NCBI GenBank assembly: GCA_029224185.1
Contig: CM055196.1
Coordinates: forward strand, 17,903,009-17,967,008
Length of the DNA: 64,000 nucleotides
Source: Karalla daura
Taxonomy: Eukaryota > Chordata > Actinopteri > Chaetodontiformes > Leiognathidae
Reading direction: 5' to 3'
Notes under the pieces: model-generated
Told to the model about the DNA's origin: nothing
The model's input: the letters and a program-made list of their open reading frames with translations, nothing else
Database searches by the model: none
Program-made: the position numbers and the translations under genes
Part shown: positions 22,908 to 35,602 of the stretch, piece after piece
Layout: the number at the start of each line of letters is the position of its first letter
How positions within the stretch are numbered: the first letter of the stretch is position 1

Positions 22908-24921
22908 CTGTGGATCAGGTAAAGGAAGAAGCAGTGTTAGTAAGGTTAGCATGTATTCTCGTTTGGCACATGAACAAACTATATAAAATGTGTGTGTGAG
23001 TGTGTGTGTTGTACCTGGAGTTTGTGGTGTTCTATCAGTAGTCTGTCGTACTCTTGTGCCAGACCTTTGGCCTGTTTCTTCATGGCCTCCACTTCAGCAT
23101 GAGACTTGCGCACAGCTACACACAGAAACATCTAAGTGCAAACTGCTCGCTCTATGTGAGAATCAACATGTGTGCTCTCCCAATATCCAATAGCATCACA
23201 GCCTTTGATGTACATTTTATTACAGGAGTGGTTGTTGTGCTGCAGATGGTCCTGTGTGAATGCAGAGATGATTACTCACCCTCCTCGGCTGTCTTCACTT
23301 GTTTTGTCAGCTTTTCAACCTCTAGCCTCAGTTGCTGGTTTTTTGCTGACATGGATTTTTCCTCATCCAGTAGAGCCTGCGTACAAAAGACTCCCCTTAA
23401 TTATCAACAGCAGACCACACAGCATATGTAAAATGCAAAATTACACAAATAGTCCTTATTATGCAGAAAATATAGCATGTGTAAATGCAGAATAAGCAGA
23501 TGCTGCACTGGTAGGATTGCATCCAGTTTTGTTTTACAGTGTGAATGTGAAATGACCGAAGAAAGTTTCTGTTCTATTCTATTTATGTATACATGTTTAA
23601 GGTGTCTGTGAGTGAAACATAGATCCGAGGCTGGAGTCACCAGACTCACTTGTTTCAGCACCAGGTTGTCGTCCTGGTGCTGCTTGGCTGCTTTAACAGC
23701 GTTTTCCATCTGCGTCTGAAGACCTGCACTGTTTTCCATGGTGGCAGCAACCTGGTTTAGCAAGGTGACAACCCGACGCATAATACTGTGATGAGTTCAC
23801 AGGACAGAAAAAAGGGGAGAATAAGACATGACAGGACAGAAAGTGTCAGAAAGTGAACAGTCAATAGTTGTTTAAAACTTAATTTCAAGGGGACCTGGAA
23901 TGAATAAAGCCCTTTTTTTTGGGCTTTGTTGAATAAGTCACCGATCTCCAAAATGAGTGAGTGAATGAAGATTCCTGCTCTAATTCTGTCCACACCCTCT
24001 AGTTGTATCACTGCAGATACCATTTAGTTCAGTAAAATGTTGCTGTTTTAGGTATGTAAGGTATGTAAGGTCATGTGATAACTGAGTGGTATTGTAACAC
24101 ATGTTGTGGCCAGATTGTCATGGAGGACACTTGATGGAACGGTACAAGAAAAGACCGTAATGTTCCCACATCTAACTATAGGATCGTTGAGGAGCTAATA
24201 AAATAGCATCTTAGGTATTTCTATTTAACTCATTGTTCTGAATTTCTATGCCAACACTGGAGAGCAAGGATATACTCTTAGGTTGAATGCTCCATTCAGT
24301 GATTCTAAGCCCCCTTTAAATAAGCATATAAATGACACCAACAGCCAGAGGAAGAGAGAGAAGCCAGAGATGTAGAGGTTCCTCTGGGCTCTGAAGAGCT
24401 TCATGTGGACATGGTCATATACATTCGGGTTCACTTTGGCATCGTGCATGGGCTGAGGACCCGAGTACTTCTGCACCTCCCGAACAGCATCTGAGAGAGG
24501 AGAAATGTGACTGCTGTAGATAAGAGGCTGTCACTCTGCAAAACACACTATTTTCCAGAGTCAATTGCTCCAGAGAACATTTCTTACCAAGGAAAAGAAC
24601 AATGAGAACCATAATCATGGTGAAGAAGCATTTGTTCCAGTATGGAGATAACCAGCTCCACACTCGCAAGTTGAAAACCGAACGCCATCTGTCAGACAAG
24701 TAATAAAAATAGAAATAAGAAAAGCTTTTGAGTATAAGACATAACATTAAGAAGATCTACTCTGACTCAATCAGTAGTTGGGTGGCTGCATTAACTTTTG
24801 ATCATGGCTTGTGCATTGAATTGTGTTACCTCTTCGCTGATACGAACGGGATACACAAGATGAGGTTGATGGCTATCTCTGCGTAGAGAAAGAAAGCCAC
24901 GGCCGTCCACTGGAGAGTCAT
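22872..24921 (-). CDS. bcap29: B-cell receptor-associated protein 29 (ER membrane chaperone), 7 coding exons
   Basis: Joining 24921-24830, 24688-24588, 24490-24343, 23785-23650, 23376-23280, 23115-23015 and 22907-22872 gives 711 nt, 236 residues plus TAA. All introns are GT-AG and in phase. The protein has three hydrophobic spans (about 3-26, 51-65 and 103-122), the family hallmark FLDAVREV.KY (63-73), MKLFRAQRNLYISGFSLF (94-111), then a charged heptad-like coiled coil (about 125-225). It ends KKDQ, a KKXX ER-retrieval signal. Length matches BAP29/BAP31 (241/246). NLRVW..L.PYWNKCFF..I and FSLFLWL.MRR resemble BAP29 more than BAP31, and the BAP31 caspase site AAVDG is absent. Known role: ER cargo sorting and quality control of membrane proteins as homo- or heterodimers. 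Linkage to gpr22 matches human BCAP29-GPR22. It converges with slco1c1. Confidence 0.93.
23015..23115 (-). CDS. bcap29: bcap29 coding exon 6 (residues 192-225)
   Basis: Acceptor TGTGTGTAG, donor CAG|GTACAA. It encodes the conserved KKQAKGLAQEYDRLL.EH.KLQ block of the distal coiled coil. Confidence 0.92.
23280..23376 (-). CDS. bcap29: bcap29 coding exon 5 (residues 160-192)
   Basis: Acceptor TGTACGCAG, donor G|GTGAGT. Charged coiled-coil segment, Glu/Lys-rich with leucines at heptad spacing; this is the least conserved part of the family. Confidence 0.88.
23650..23785 (-). CDS. bcap29: bcap29 coding exon 4 (residues 114-159)
   Basis: Acceptor CATCACAG, donor CAA|GTGAGT, phase 0. It encodes MRRVVTLL at the end of span 3 and the first heptads of the coiled coil. 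Confidence 0.92.
23887..24319 (+). mobile_element. Dispersed short inverted-repeat element inside bcap29 intron 3
   Basis: Head AAGGGGACCTGGAATGAATA at 23887 and GGGCTTTGTTGAATAA; core AATGTTCCCACATCTAACTA and AATAGCATCTTAGGTATTTC; end GATTCTAAGCCCCCTTT at 24317. It lies antisense to the gene, and its right end is about 23 bases from the exon 3 donor. Confidence 0.68.
24343..24490 (-). CDS. bcap29: bcap29 coding exon 3 (residues 65-114)
   Basis: Acceptor CCTCTCTCAG. It encodes DAVREVQKY and the start of span 3. The donor that preserves frame and length against human BAP29 is CT|GTTGGT, a weak site; a GTGTCA four bases downstream would break the frame. Confidence 0.88.
24588..24688 (-). CDS. 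bcap29: bcap29 coding exon 2 (residues 31-65)
   Basis: Acceptor TGTCTGACAG, donor G|GTAAGA. It encodes RW..VF.LRVW and the second membrane span up to LFLD. Confidence 0.93.
24830..24921 (-). CDS. bcap29: bcap29 coding exon 1 (residues 1-31)
   Basis: Starts MTLQWTAVAFFLYAE, the near-invariant N-terminus and first membrane span of the family. Donor AG|GTAACA, phase 2. A likely acceptor (ATCTATCAG) lies 24 bases before the ATG, at 24946, so the 5' UTR is probably split. Confidence 0.93.
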
Positions 24922-25154
24922 TGTGTCTGTGGTTTCCCAAAGAGCCTGATAGATCCATCAAACCCAGGTGCAGCATGAAGAAGTTGAAGTGAGCAGCAGT
25001 AAACAGTATGTAAAATGGAATAGAAGTAAAACACTGCTACTCTTTTCCCTTTCACACACACACATGCGTCTATGGGCCTCTTCCATACAACAGGCAGCAG
25101 GCATTCACAGCCTATTTGCTATTTATAGAGTTTAACCTCAATGTCTATTCTTAC

Positions 25155-25335
25155 CCTGAATTATCCGTACCTCTGGCTGGTGCTTTTGTTTCAAGAGAGG
25201 GAGGTGGTCGGTATAGATAAACAAAGAGGTTGGCTTTCCGGACAGAGACGAACGGTCAGAAGAACGGGAAAGTCCAGGCAAGTGCACGCATGCACTCATG
25301 CACGCTCACAGCAGCTGCCAGTGAGCATCTGAGGA
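25155..25335 (-). promoter_or_regulatory. bcap29: Candidate bcap29 non-coding first exon
   Basis: On the minus strand a consensus-like donor CAGG|GTAAGA at 25154 ends a moderately CpG-containing stretch. It lies 209 bases before the acceptor of coding exon 1 at 24945, a normal short-intron distance. No transcript evidence; the exact 5' limit is unknown. Confidence 0.33.
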
Positions 25336-26730
25336 GCTACAGCCCTAAATAAAGCCCTGCTGGGGCAGTTGATATCTCCAGTTAGACCCCTTATGATTTG
25401 TTTAAGACCAAAACTGGACTGACAAAACTGAGTAAAACCTTTGTTTTCTAACTACTTTATGCCATATTTTGTATCTCTGAATAGTGTTTCTTTCATTAAT
25501 TATTCTGGACTTCATGTCCAAATATGTTTCTGTATGTGTGTGTGCGTGTGTGTTTGCTGCAGTCTTCTCACATTTCATGCCAGCAGTCCAAAAATAGTCT
25601 CGGGAGGAACACTCAGTCTCTTTCTTTAAGTGATGATTTATCCTTTTGTGTCTTATTCTTCACTGTCTCATTTAAGAAGCAGATGTAACACTTTCGATAT
25701 TCCAGTTGATGTGCTAACTGTATCTAAATGGGCCTTTTTTGCACTAAAGAAATTATGCATGGAGCCACAAGGGGGCGGTGTTATGTCATGATATAAAACA
25801 GCATGGTGATAGAGACAGGAAGCAGGAAGTCCTGTATGGTTTTAGCAAATAGTGGCTGTGAGCTCAATGTAAATACAGCCTGTGTGATGAAGAGGTGCAC
25901 AGGCAGACAACACTGGAAGGTGATAACAGAGCTCAGTTTACACACATACCGCACGTAAATAGTTGTCACTGAAATGACAGATGCGGGCCCATTACTGAAA
26001 GCGCTGCAAATGATTGCTCTTTTTCTGTCTTTGTGTGCCTTTTGAAAAGGATCACAAACATCACGGCTCGTTCAGAAAGACATAAATTGCATGGGTATTG
26101 CACATCAACAACAGCAGCTGAGGGAATTCTTGAACGTAGCCTTCAGTACATTTTCCTCCCTTTTGAATAATGATGTTCTTCTCTCCCATTTACCATATTC
26201 AGCTCCAAGGACTATTCTATGTATTCTACCCTCTGCGCTGTATTGAGCTAGCAGAGTGTATTCACACGGGCTTCCTCTGTAAGAGAGACTGATAGCTGCT
26301 ATCCTCTTTGACTGCATGTCTCAGGAGTGCAGAGGAGCAAAATGTTTACAGCTGCACCCTGTGATAGCTTTTTGAGAGTGGGCAAATGACTGTGGCAGAG
26401 CTGAATATGCTTTGATTGCTCTCCTCTCCTCGCCATCTCAGAGGTCGCAGCTCAGGAGACTGACGAGTCATTACAGCAAAATGCCTGCAATAAGCAGATG
26501 GTCAGGCCGCGGTGACAGTGTGCCCGCGGGAGCGCTGCAACCCCAGAGCTCCATCAACGTTTTATTCATTGTCTGTCCACATGCCTCTTTGGAACGACAG
26601 GTACAGAGTGACATGGTGATGTCTCAAACGGAGAAAATTGGATCGTATAGTTTTACCCTTTGTTGTGATCCGGGGTGTGACCGTGCATGAACTTCTTGGA
26701 AGATGCTTGTTTACTATTTCATTTGCTTAT

Positions 26731-26890
26731 TTAAACTAGATTGAACTAGGTCTTCACCCTTGTTCTCTGCTGTTGACACCGGTTTAATCAGAAATGCATA
26801 AGATGCCATTTTACAAGCCCTTTTATGATTTATCATCATCTACGTGTCTGGTGCCCTTTTATGCCCATCTGGCATCCACACATAAGCATT
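26731..26890 (-). mobile_element. Dispersed short inverted-repeat element, 3' part
   Basis: GAACTAGGTCTTCACCCTTG, TAATCAGAAATGCATAAGATG, TACAAGCCCTTTTATGATTT and CATCTGGCATCCACACATAA match the tail half of the family in reverse. Confidence 0.5.
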
Positions 26891-26924
26891 TTTTTCCTGT
26901 TTTTTTCCAGAATTGAAGGAGGAA

Positions 26925-27010
26925 CTGGGTCACACGGTAGCACAGTGGAGAGTGCTGGTCAGATGAGGAATCAGCCTCTCCAAACTACCACAATCGTGTG
27001 CCTTCATTTA
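26925..27010 (+). mobile_element. Possible SINE head fragment
   Basis: TCACACGGTAGCACAGTGGAGAG resembles the tRNA-derived start of fish SINEs; nothing typical follows. Confidence 0.25.
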
Positions 27011-30000
27011 CGCACATATGATTTTGGAAGTGGAGTATGTCTCTTTCCAGATTTGCACTTTTCTAGCTGCCATTTAAAAGAAAAGTATAGAAATTTACAC
27101 AAGTGAGGGCATAATGATGTTTTAGGACTTTGGTCCGGAATAGACTTAGACAAAGCCAAGGTAAAAACACTCTTTTTTCCATTGTAGCTCTTCTTTAACT
27201 CAAATTCTCCGTGTAACTGGACAGAGCATCCCTTTCAAGTGCCAATATATACGCACTGTAGATTATTATGCGTCTGTCATGGGGTTTATACCTAACTGTC
27301 ATGCTCAGAATACCTTCACAGAGTCCATACACTTGGGTTTTTACATAGCAGAACTTGTCATGCTGTCCCTCGGGGGGGTGAGAGCATATAAATCCTGCAA
27401 AGAAAACTAATTTCATCTGCTTGTAACCATGATCTTATCATTTCAGCCACAGCCCAAACTTGTGGCCATAGTTGAGGGTTGGAGGATAAATCGACTCAAA
27501 AATTGAGAGCTTGAGTGCCTTCAGGCTCAGATGATTTTTATTTATTTATTTCACTAAAGTAGCCTGGAATGCTATGGACATATGCAATTTGATATAAGCT
27601 CCATGTCACTATTTTTGGTGAACTATTCGGTCTGTATGTTAATGTGACAACAAATGAGTAAGGAGGCTCATAAACTTCCCACTGGCTCCATGTGTGTCTG
27701 CCATTGTGAATAAGAGATAGGGTCAACAGTCATGCCAGACTTCAAACATGTAAATATATAGCCAATTGATTCTGGGCACTTCAGGCTATATTTATTTATT
27801 TATTTAGTTATTTTGAAGTATTTCTTGTGAGTGTGTCCCAGTATCATTGTCAAAGAATCCTAGACTTTCAGTGCATTTTGGATGGCAGAATTTCAATTCA
27901 GGTCACTGTTATTTATATTTTCCAAGAGCACAAATATGCCCCTGAGAGTTTTACACCTGCAGAGTAACTTCCATCCATAGACCTTATATCCTGAGAAAGA
28001 ATACTTACCAATGCAGAATTTAATCCAATAGAATTTAATGATTAAAATGCAACAGTGTTTCTTCATCTCCAGTCAGTCCATTTGCAAATGGAAGGTCCAG
28101 GTCAGACTGTGTTTGTGGAACTGAGCAGCACAGGTGTGTGATAGATGGCATCTGATGGAGCAAGGGACATTAAAAACACTGAATGACACGGTTCACTTCT
28201 GGATATATATAGTACAGAAAATATGGCCCATGTTTGGTCTAAAAGAAAAAGCCACACAGGTCGGTGTTTAGGAGCAAAACCTGATTGGCTTACTTCATTA
28301 ATATATTGTAATATATTCACTTATTTTATTCCCTTAAACCATGTCTGATCATAAAAACTCTTAGTAAACTTAGTAAACCCATTTATTGCTGCATTGAAGG
28401 GATGCAGCTGTTACAATAGCTGAACTTCCTGAGCACACATTAACATTGAGTTACTCTGATAATGGCACTTAATCATTAGAGATAATATTTTCATTTTGTT
28501 GCTGTTACAAGTAAACAAGACGTTTGATTCCTGCCTTTGTTTGTAACCTTGATTGCATTCTGTAGTTGTGTTTATATATTTGTTTGCAAAATACTGTTCA
28601 ATGTTTGTTAACTTTTTTTTTTTTCCCACCACTGTGGTTTGAAATCAACAGCCGTATGGTGAGGAAATGGACTTACACAAGAAGCTTTATGGTTGAAAAG
28701 AAGACAAACTATGCAATATCATTTATGTATTTAATTACAATTTGGCCAACGGTGAGTAAATCATAAGCTGTAATCTAATGAGGATATTGACTTATGTTTT
28801 TTTTCTATACAGTACTTATGTACTTTAAATAGACCACTTCAAGAATTAAACACATATAAATCTTTCCAGGCGACAACATGAGATCGTTTATTCTAAAAGA
28901 ACAAAGTCAATGTATGCAGTGTCTTTTAACCACCCTTGCAAACTTGCCTCCACCCAACTGCAGCTACATTTACTAGATCAGACATTAATCACGAACAAGG
29001 GAATGTTACAGTTTGTTTCCTTTGTGCGGTTACATAAAAAGTCTCTTTAGATGTGGTGGATAGGGTTTCAGCACGGAGATTGTTTCTGAGTCCAGGAACA
29101 GCCCACTTACAGTGGGTGTTGAGCATTAAACAATGCCTCTTATTTGGACTGCAGTATATAGACATATGTGTCATATTAATAACTGTGTGTTTGTTGAGTG
29201 GGAAAATAAGGCAAGATGATAAATTCACAGTATATTCGCAATTCCACTGCTGTATAGACTGTTTCCCGGCAACGCTATTTCAAGATGCGTGTTCAGAAAG
29301 AGGGCAGAAAGCAGACTTTCACAGGGAGCTGTGGTAAGAGGAGTTGAGGGGGAGTTGTTGGGCGGTTATCTGTGTGAATCACGACAATGATGGGTGGGAA
29401 ATATTCAGTATTAGAGAGATTTCAGCAAAGAAGGCATCATTATGTTCATTGTGGGATATAGTATGATGCTGATGATATTTACATGAGAAGAGCTCTGTCC
29501 TAATTTTATTGATCAGGATGAGCAACATGAGTTTTTTCATGTTGGAGAAGACCAAATGAAAACTTTGGATAGAGCTGCAGTCTCAGCTGTCTTTACTTAT
29601 TGTGATTTACTGAGAAATATTGAAAATCTGAAGATAGTTGCACTCCTGTCAAGAAGGGGAAGAACTATTGATTTTTTCCCCTGTCTTTGGCAATCTGTAG
29701 CTAAGATGTGAACATTTCAGTATGACTTCTTATTTCTTATGTAGTCCTCTTATGAAAGAAGCCACAACAAGATGCAATTTACTACCTTGCTGAAAAAAAT
29801 CCATAGGACCATTCTGTGAAGCTGGTGTTCACTTCAACAAAAAGCTTCTTCCATAACAGTTAACCAACAAAAAAACAGACATATTTTGTAAAGTTGTTTA
29901 TCTGGATCTGATAACAGGCTACTTAATCTGCCGAATGTCCAATCCTAAAAATGTAGAGGTCGGCTGTTTTGTAAGAACATGCAGCAGTTTTGAGAGACAC

Positions 30001-30531
30001 AGTTTTGAGGGTTTTTAGGAGAGATGTAGCTGGCACTCATCTTTTGTACTGATGATTCAATCGTAATGGGTTTCAGGTTCATCCAAGCTCAGTGTTGCAT
30101 ATTCCGAAAATGAGTTAGACCTTTTACTTCAGGAGCCCTCGACCCTCAAAATAATTCTGCTACTTTGCGTTTCTGTTTTGACACGAGGACGCTTGGAGGA
30201 GAATGCAATCTGTTTAAAATGTATTAGTACATTTTGGGCTTTAGCGAAACACGAATTCTCATCGAGCAGTGTCAGACTCTGTGGCTGCCTGGCAGTGCCG
30301 GCGAGCGCTGCTGCGGGGCTGGACCCATTCATATCTCTCCGTGAGGAGAGAAGAGTGTCGGTATAATCACCAGACAGTAGTCATCGCTGTGAGCGGAGCT
30401 GGAGGACAGCAATCTTCTCTCCGCCTCTCCCCCTCTCACACACAGTGGTTGACACTCTGTCACTCCCCGATAAAACAATTGGACTGACACATGGCTGCAT
30501 ACTGCACAGGCATAACAGCACATGCTGCCAG

Positions 30532-30579
30532 TACACACACAAACACACGCACACACGCACACACACACACACACACACT
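30532..30579. repeat. (CA)n microsatellite
   Basis: CA repeats with CG interruptions. Confidence 0.95.
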
Positions 30580-33500
30580 CTGCCTTTGCAGCATGGCTGG
30601 CAGGTGCACACACACAGGGACTGGGCGTGCAGCCACTTCCGCATAAAACTTCTGACTTCTTTTTGTCCTTCATGTCGTTGGTTTAGAGCAATAAGGATAT
30701 GAAAGTGGGTCTTTTGTCTGAGGCGAGACTTTACATCATGATGGGGAACGTGATTTGAACAGGTTTTGTGACCTTGCTTGTCTTCACCTTTGAAATTCAG
30801 TATTAGCTATTGTCAACCATAGCATGACATTACAACATCCTGCAGCGTCTTTGGTATGCAGGTAAAGTTGCTTTTCCTTGTTTATCCTCAGGATTCATTT
30901 GTTCTCTGATGCAGAGGGATAAAAATGGAGAGCACTTGAAGTGCCATTAAGTGTCTGCTCTCCGCTGATACCAATACAGAACTGTAATCTACACAGCATT
31001 AGTGGTTAGTTAACTTTCTCCTATAGCACTGTTATATACCAATGTATCGATCCTTTTCTGGTCCAGAGATTACTGGTTTTGTATAGAATCCTACATATCT
31101 TCCAACATAAAGCCTCCTTCTATCTCAGTAAATGTGGCTTGGTGAGAGTAACATTTGGAAAATGACCACAACCAACAATTTGTCAGGCTGTGCTGACTGG
31201 TGTGCTCAATTCACTTTCTTCTTCTCTTCGATAGCAGAATTACAGTTGAGTGTTCGCTGACCTAATCCAATAGAAGCTCCATACGGGCAGAGTAATGTGA
31301 TTTCCCAGGCTTTTATTCTGTGTCTGCTGCTGGATAGAGAGGGGCCCTGAAGAGATGGCATTTGAATTGGGGATGGCTGTCTAAGAGAGCCAGCCATGGA
31401 GGGAGGGAGAGAGGAGCATAATGTATGTGATGGGGACAGCAGCGAGTCTCAGCCTTGATATAGAGCATAGTGGAAACGGGAAAGGACACACCAGGGTCAA
31501 GTGATTCTAATAAGGCTCAGTGTGAAGCATCATTGAACCTCGGCTATTGACCATAGTCGTGTATTGACCTCATTCTCCCTCTGCGGGTCAACTCGGGTCA
31601 GAAATGTAAAGTAGTAACCCGCTAACCCATTCAATATGCTAACTAACAGTGCTGACCTTGAGATTTTTATCTGCAGCAGCCATTCGTTAACGTCAGCGTC
31701 AATGATAGTGATCCTGCAATACACGCCATTTGAGGTCAACGTGGTAGCTCTCATAACAATCCAGCGGGGCGGATTCTCCCGCAGCTGAATTCAGGCTTTT
31801 CACGTAAACAAGTGCTGACACATGAGGTGAGAATGACTGTGTAGATTGTGCTGTGAAACTAAACATCTTTTTTCTTTGGTGTGGGTGGTCAAAAATTACA
31901 GGTTTGCAGCTTTAACATTCAATTATATTTCACCATAGTAATTAGAATATACGATACAATACAATGGCCACCAGAGCAATGGCCACATATCTATCAATAA
32001 GATCCGATAGTGATTTCCCGCAGACCAAATGAAAGAGTAATACTTCAGAGGAGTAGTTGAACACAATTCTCATTTATGTGACAAAAATGTGCAGTTTGGA
32101 AATGCAAGTGGATCGATCCACTCTGATCTTGAATCAGTGCAATGTGTGGACTGGCTCCAAGCTTTTGAATCACTGCCCGCATTAAAAATTTTGTTAAGTG
32201 TTTCAGAGTTCTGCCGTTGCTTTTATGAAAGGCTTTTTATTTTTTTCTAGTCTGAGATGACACTGAGCCAGTGCTTTTTTTAGGTGAGACCAAGGTTAGG
32301 AATGCCTTTCAACTGCGCCAAAGGCAGAGACTCAACAAATATAGCAGCTGCCATTAATAAATAAGGCGGAGGAAATAACCCTGTGAATGAAACTGAGCAG
32401 CTCATAAGCAACAACAAAACCATCCATTGAAAGCATTTTGAAAGGATTGATTTTTCTTTTACATCAAGGCATGTAAATGGTGAGACAAGGATCTTTACTT
32501 TTTGCTGTCTGCATTTCCAATGAAAACAAATATTCCAGTAATAGCCCAGTGTACATTTGTGTGTAAACGTAGTGCCTCTGTCTGGTACTCACCTAGCCCG
32601 AAGTGACTGAACTGAGAACTGATACGTCAGTATGAATGATTGTTGCAACAGTGCCTCTCTTCCTGAATGTAAAGTGAGTAACACAAAGTGGATAACAGAC
32701 TAAAAAATGGAGAGGGAACATGTCGCCATGATATGTTGGTTGTGCCTATTTTTGCCTAGCCAGTGTGGCTGCACTTCAGGATGCAAAACAAATTGTGATC
32801 TCAAATTGTAGTCGGTGCAAACAGTATCGGTCTTTGAGGGGTAATTTTAGAAAACAATCAATACAAATGATTTTTTCAGTAGCACTGATAAAGTTTGGAA
32901 CAGTACCTGACATTTAAACAGGGGTCTAAATCATGTACTTAGCAGGAATGCTGCCGTTAGCCGTGGATCATTGTTATAGCATAGAACATTGCTGGAGGCA
33001 TTTGTATAATATCCCATGTTTTTATGTTTTTCCATCTGAATGTTAGGCTCATACATATGTGTTTACCCTCTGGGATCTAGGCTTCATCTCAGAGGTCATT
33101 TTCCCTCCGCTGTCGTCTAATCTGTTACTGGCTACAGTTCCATCTCCGCTCTCAATCACAGACATGCCCTCAAGGTAGTGTGACATCCACGCTGCCTGTT
33201 TACAGCAGGGTCATAAAGGACCTCGCCTGCATCAATATTCCCATATCAACCCCCTCTGTTGTGCTACAAACCACACACACACATGCAGCCAGGGAAGCAT
33301 CTGATCGAGGCTGTGTAAATGAGCTGGTAGCACCGCGCTCTCAGGATCTAAAGAGCTCTTCAATTTAATACTGTACCTGAGACGGCAAAGGTGCATTAAG
33401 CTCATTACTAAGATACGCTCTGGAGTGTCCACATGCATATGTATACGTGCGCCTTCACCTAGGTATATGAATGCACTGTAATCTTAGACAGAATGTAATC

Positions 33501-34344
33501 CTTGACCTGGGGATCATAATGGAGTGAATCGCTAGCATGGTTTTATATGTTAATGATATTGTAGCTCTGCATCTGGGGTCTGTATTAGACTGCAGACTGA
33601 ATTTAATAAGAAGACTTTTTTCTTTTTTCATAAGATTTTTTTTCTTTTTCCTGCTACAAAATCCTTCCGCAGCTGTGTGAATAAATTATTCCATCTTATT
33701 TAGGCCAAACTTGGATCATGGACAAGTTGAGCCAAAAATACAAGGCTGGCTGCGTTACATTCTACCAGCAGCAGCCACTCACTAAATACAATTTCACTGT
33801 CTTATTCCTTGACGATCAAAGGTGGACACGCACTGTCGGCGGCTACACAGAGACAGCGGAGGAGAACCTCATTATCTCCTGTCTGTTGTAAACAAAGTCT
33901 TTTCTTCTTAACTTTAGCATGACTTTTTTTGACAGATGGATTTGCTTATTTGAACATCATTATCGTTAGGCCAGTGTTATTAGAGGCACTTTGTTTATAT
34001 TCTCATCATTTTCATCATTTTCTTTCAGTTCTTTATGAAACCCCAACACCTGAGGATTCCTTTCCCTTTGAGAGTTATAACGTTTGTGTTCGTTTTCACT
34101 TTGTTCATTGCGTGCTTTCCCTGTCATGGTCCCTGTCTCACCACAAAGGCTTGTGCGATTCATCAACCCAAAATAAGGCAGCTTTAGATTTTCCATTTGG
34201 CTCAAAGACGTGACTGTTAAAGTGAAACAGAGTTAGCTTTGATTACATCTGGTTTATGTCAAACAAAGTGAGAACCCTGGTGTTCTGTTGTTTCAGTGAA
34301 ATGCGAGGCTTCCTCTTAAAGAAGAGCAGGAATGAAAAGATGTT

Positions 34345-34972
34345 TTCACATTGGCTTTGCTGAATAATAATAGATAGCAGAAGCTGTATGGCAGGGCCAA
34401 AAACACCAACCCTCATTCATTATTCAATTTTAGAATTAAAAGCAGCTTAAAATGCAAATTCTTACACGGTTATGCCATATACGAATATGCGACAGAATAT
34501 GACTATGATACAAACCATGCCGTAGTTAGTTTGCAGGTACCTGTCTTCATTCAGGTATGCAAGTGAATGAGGGCATACGATTGTAAGTCATCAGTGTAAT
34601 CCTCTGCACTTTCTTTCTCAATATCTTTCTTCGGTTCATGGCTTAAATATGTAAAACTGAATGTACATGTGTCGGTCCATTTGTTGTCACCACAAATAGA
34701 CCACAGTTCAACAAAAAGTTGCTAAGCTCTGTTGATTAACGAGAAATGCATATTCACTTGATCATTCGTGGGCATGGCAGGCAAGACAGCCAATCAGTGA
34801 AAAACCCATGTGTGGCCATACCAGATAAGCATGAAACGTCGTAATATTCCCACATCTTAAAATAGGATTGTAAAGGGGCTTCTAAATAAAAGAATCTGAG
34901 GCATTTCTGATACCATACATTCTGAGTTAACACCAGAGAACAAGGACAAACCAACCTTTCTTGGTTTCTAAT
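34345..34972 (+). mobile_element. Dispersed short inverted-repeat element, plus orientation
   Basis: GGCTTTGCTGAATAATAATA and TGTATGGCAGGGCCAAAA near 34351-34400; TCATTCAGGTATGCAAGTGA (34547-34566); ATACCAGATAAGCATGAAAC and AATATTCCCACATCTTAAAA near 34818-34860; ATCTGAGGCATTTCTGATAC. Long form, sharing the interior with the copy at 62280. Confidence 0.6.
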
Positions 34973-35566
34973 GGCAGCTTATCAGCTGTGCTAGCACAAT
35001 GTACACTATTTTGCTCCTTCGTTTCCTTTCTCGTCTGTCCATGTATGACCTGCCTGTCTCTGTCTGTCTTCTCGCTGGGGGCACTCAGGCAATAAGGTCA
35101 GCGGTCAGCAGGGATTGCTTGGTCTGGTGTCAGAGCAAGTACAGTGATGAATGGGTGTAATCTCACAGCGTTTACCAAATCACAAACACTTCGACTGGGG
35201 GAGGGGAGAATAAGGATAGTTTCTCTGCAATCTGTGAGTGAACACAAAATTTATTATAAATATACGTATACATAACAATTCCTACATCTCTTTCTCTATT
35301 CATATACAGTACCTTGATTACCCTAATCTGTACACGTATTATATATGTACACAATGTACTGTATGTAGTTACTGTTACAAAAAGCCATGCAATATCTACA
35401 GTACAGTATATGATGTATCTATGAAACCTACTTTTGTTCTCAATAAATAGTAATAAATTACTCACTTCTTGTTTTTGTACAGCCTATTGCACATATTATT
35501 TACATTACTGCTTTGGATTAACATTTTTCCCTTTTTCATTGTGACCTGATGTCAGTTTTAGCTGCT

Positions 35567-35572
35567 TTTATT
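35567..35572 (-). terminator. gpr22: Possible gpr22 polyadenylation signal
   Basis: AATAAA on the minus strand, about 30 bases after the TGA stop. That is very close; another AATAAA near 35250 and AT-rich sequence beyond are alternatives giving a more usual 3' UTR. Confidence 0.25.
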
Positions 35573-35602
35573 GACTGTATACCCTAAAGATGATGAGTCC
35601 CA

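Larger units (their letters stand above)
25336..35566. other. Intergenic between bcap29 and gpr22
   Basis: About 10 kb with element copies (26731-26890, 34345-34972), a CA microsatellite and two CpG-richer patches (about 26490-26550 and 30240-30440). No exon of DUS4L or COG5, the human neighbours, was recognised by eye. Confidence 0.5.
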
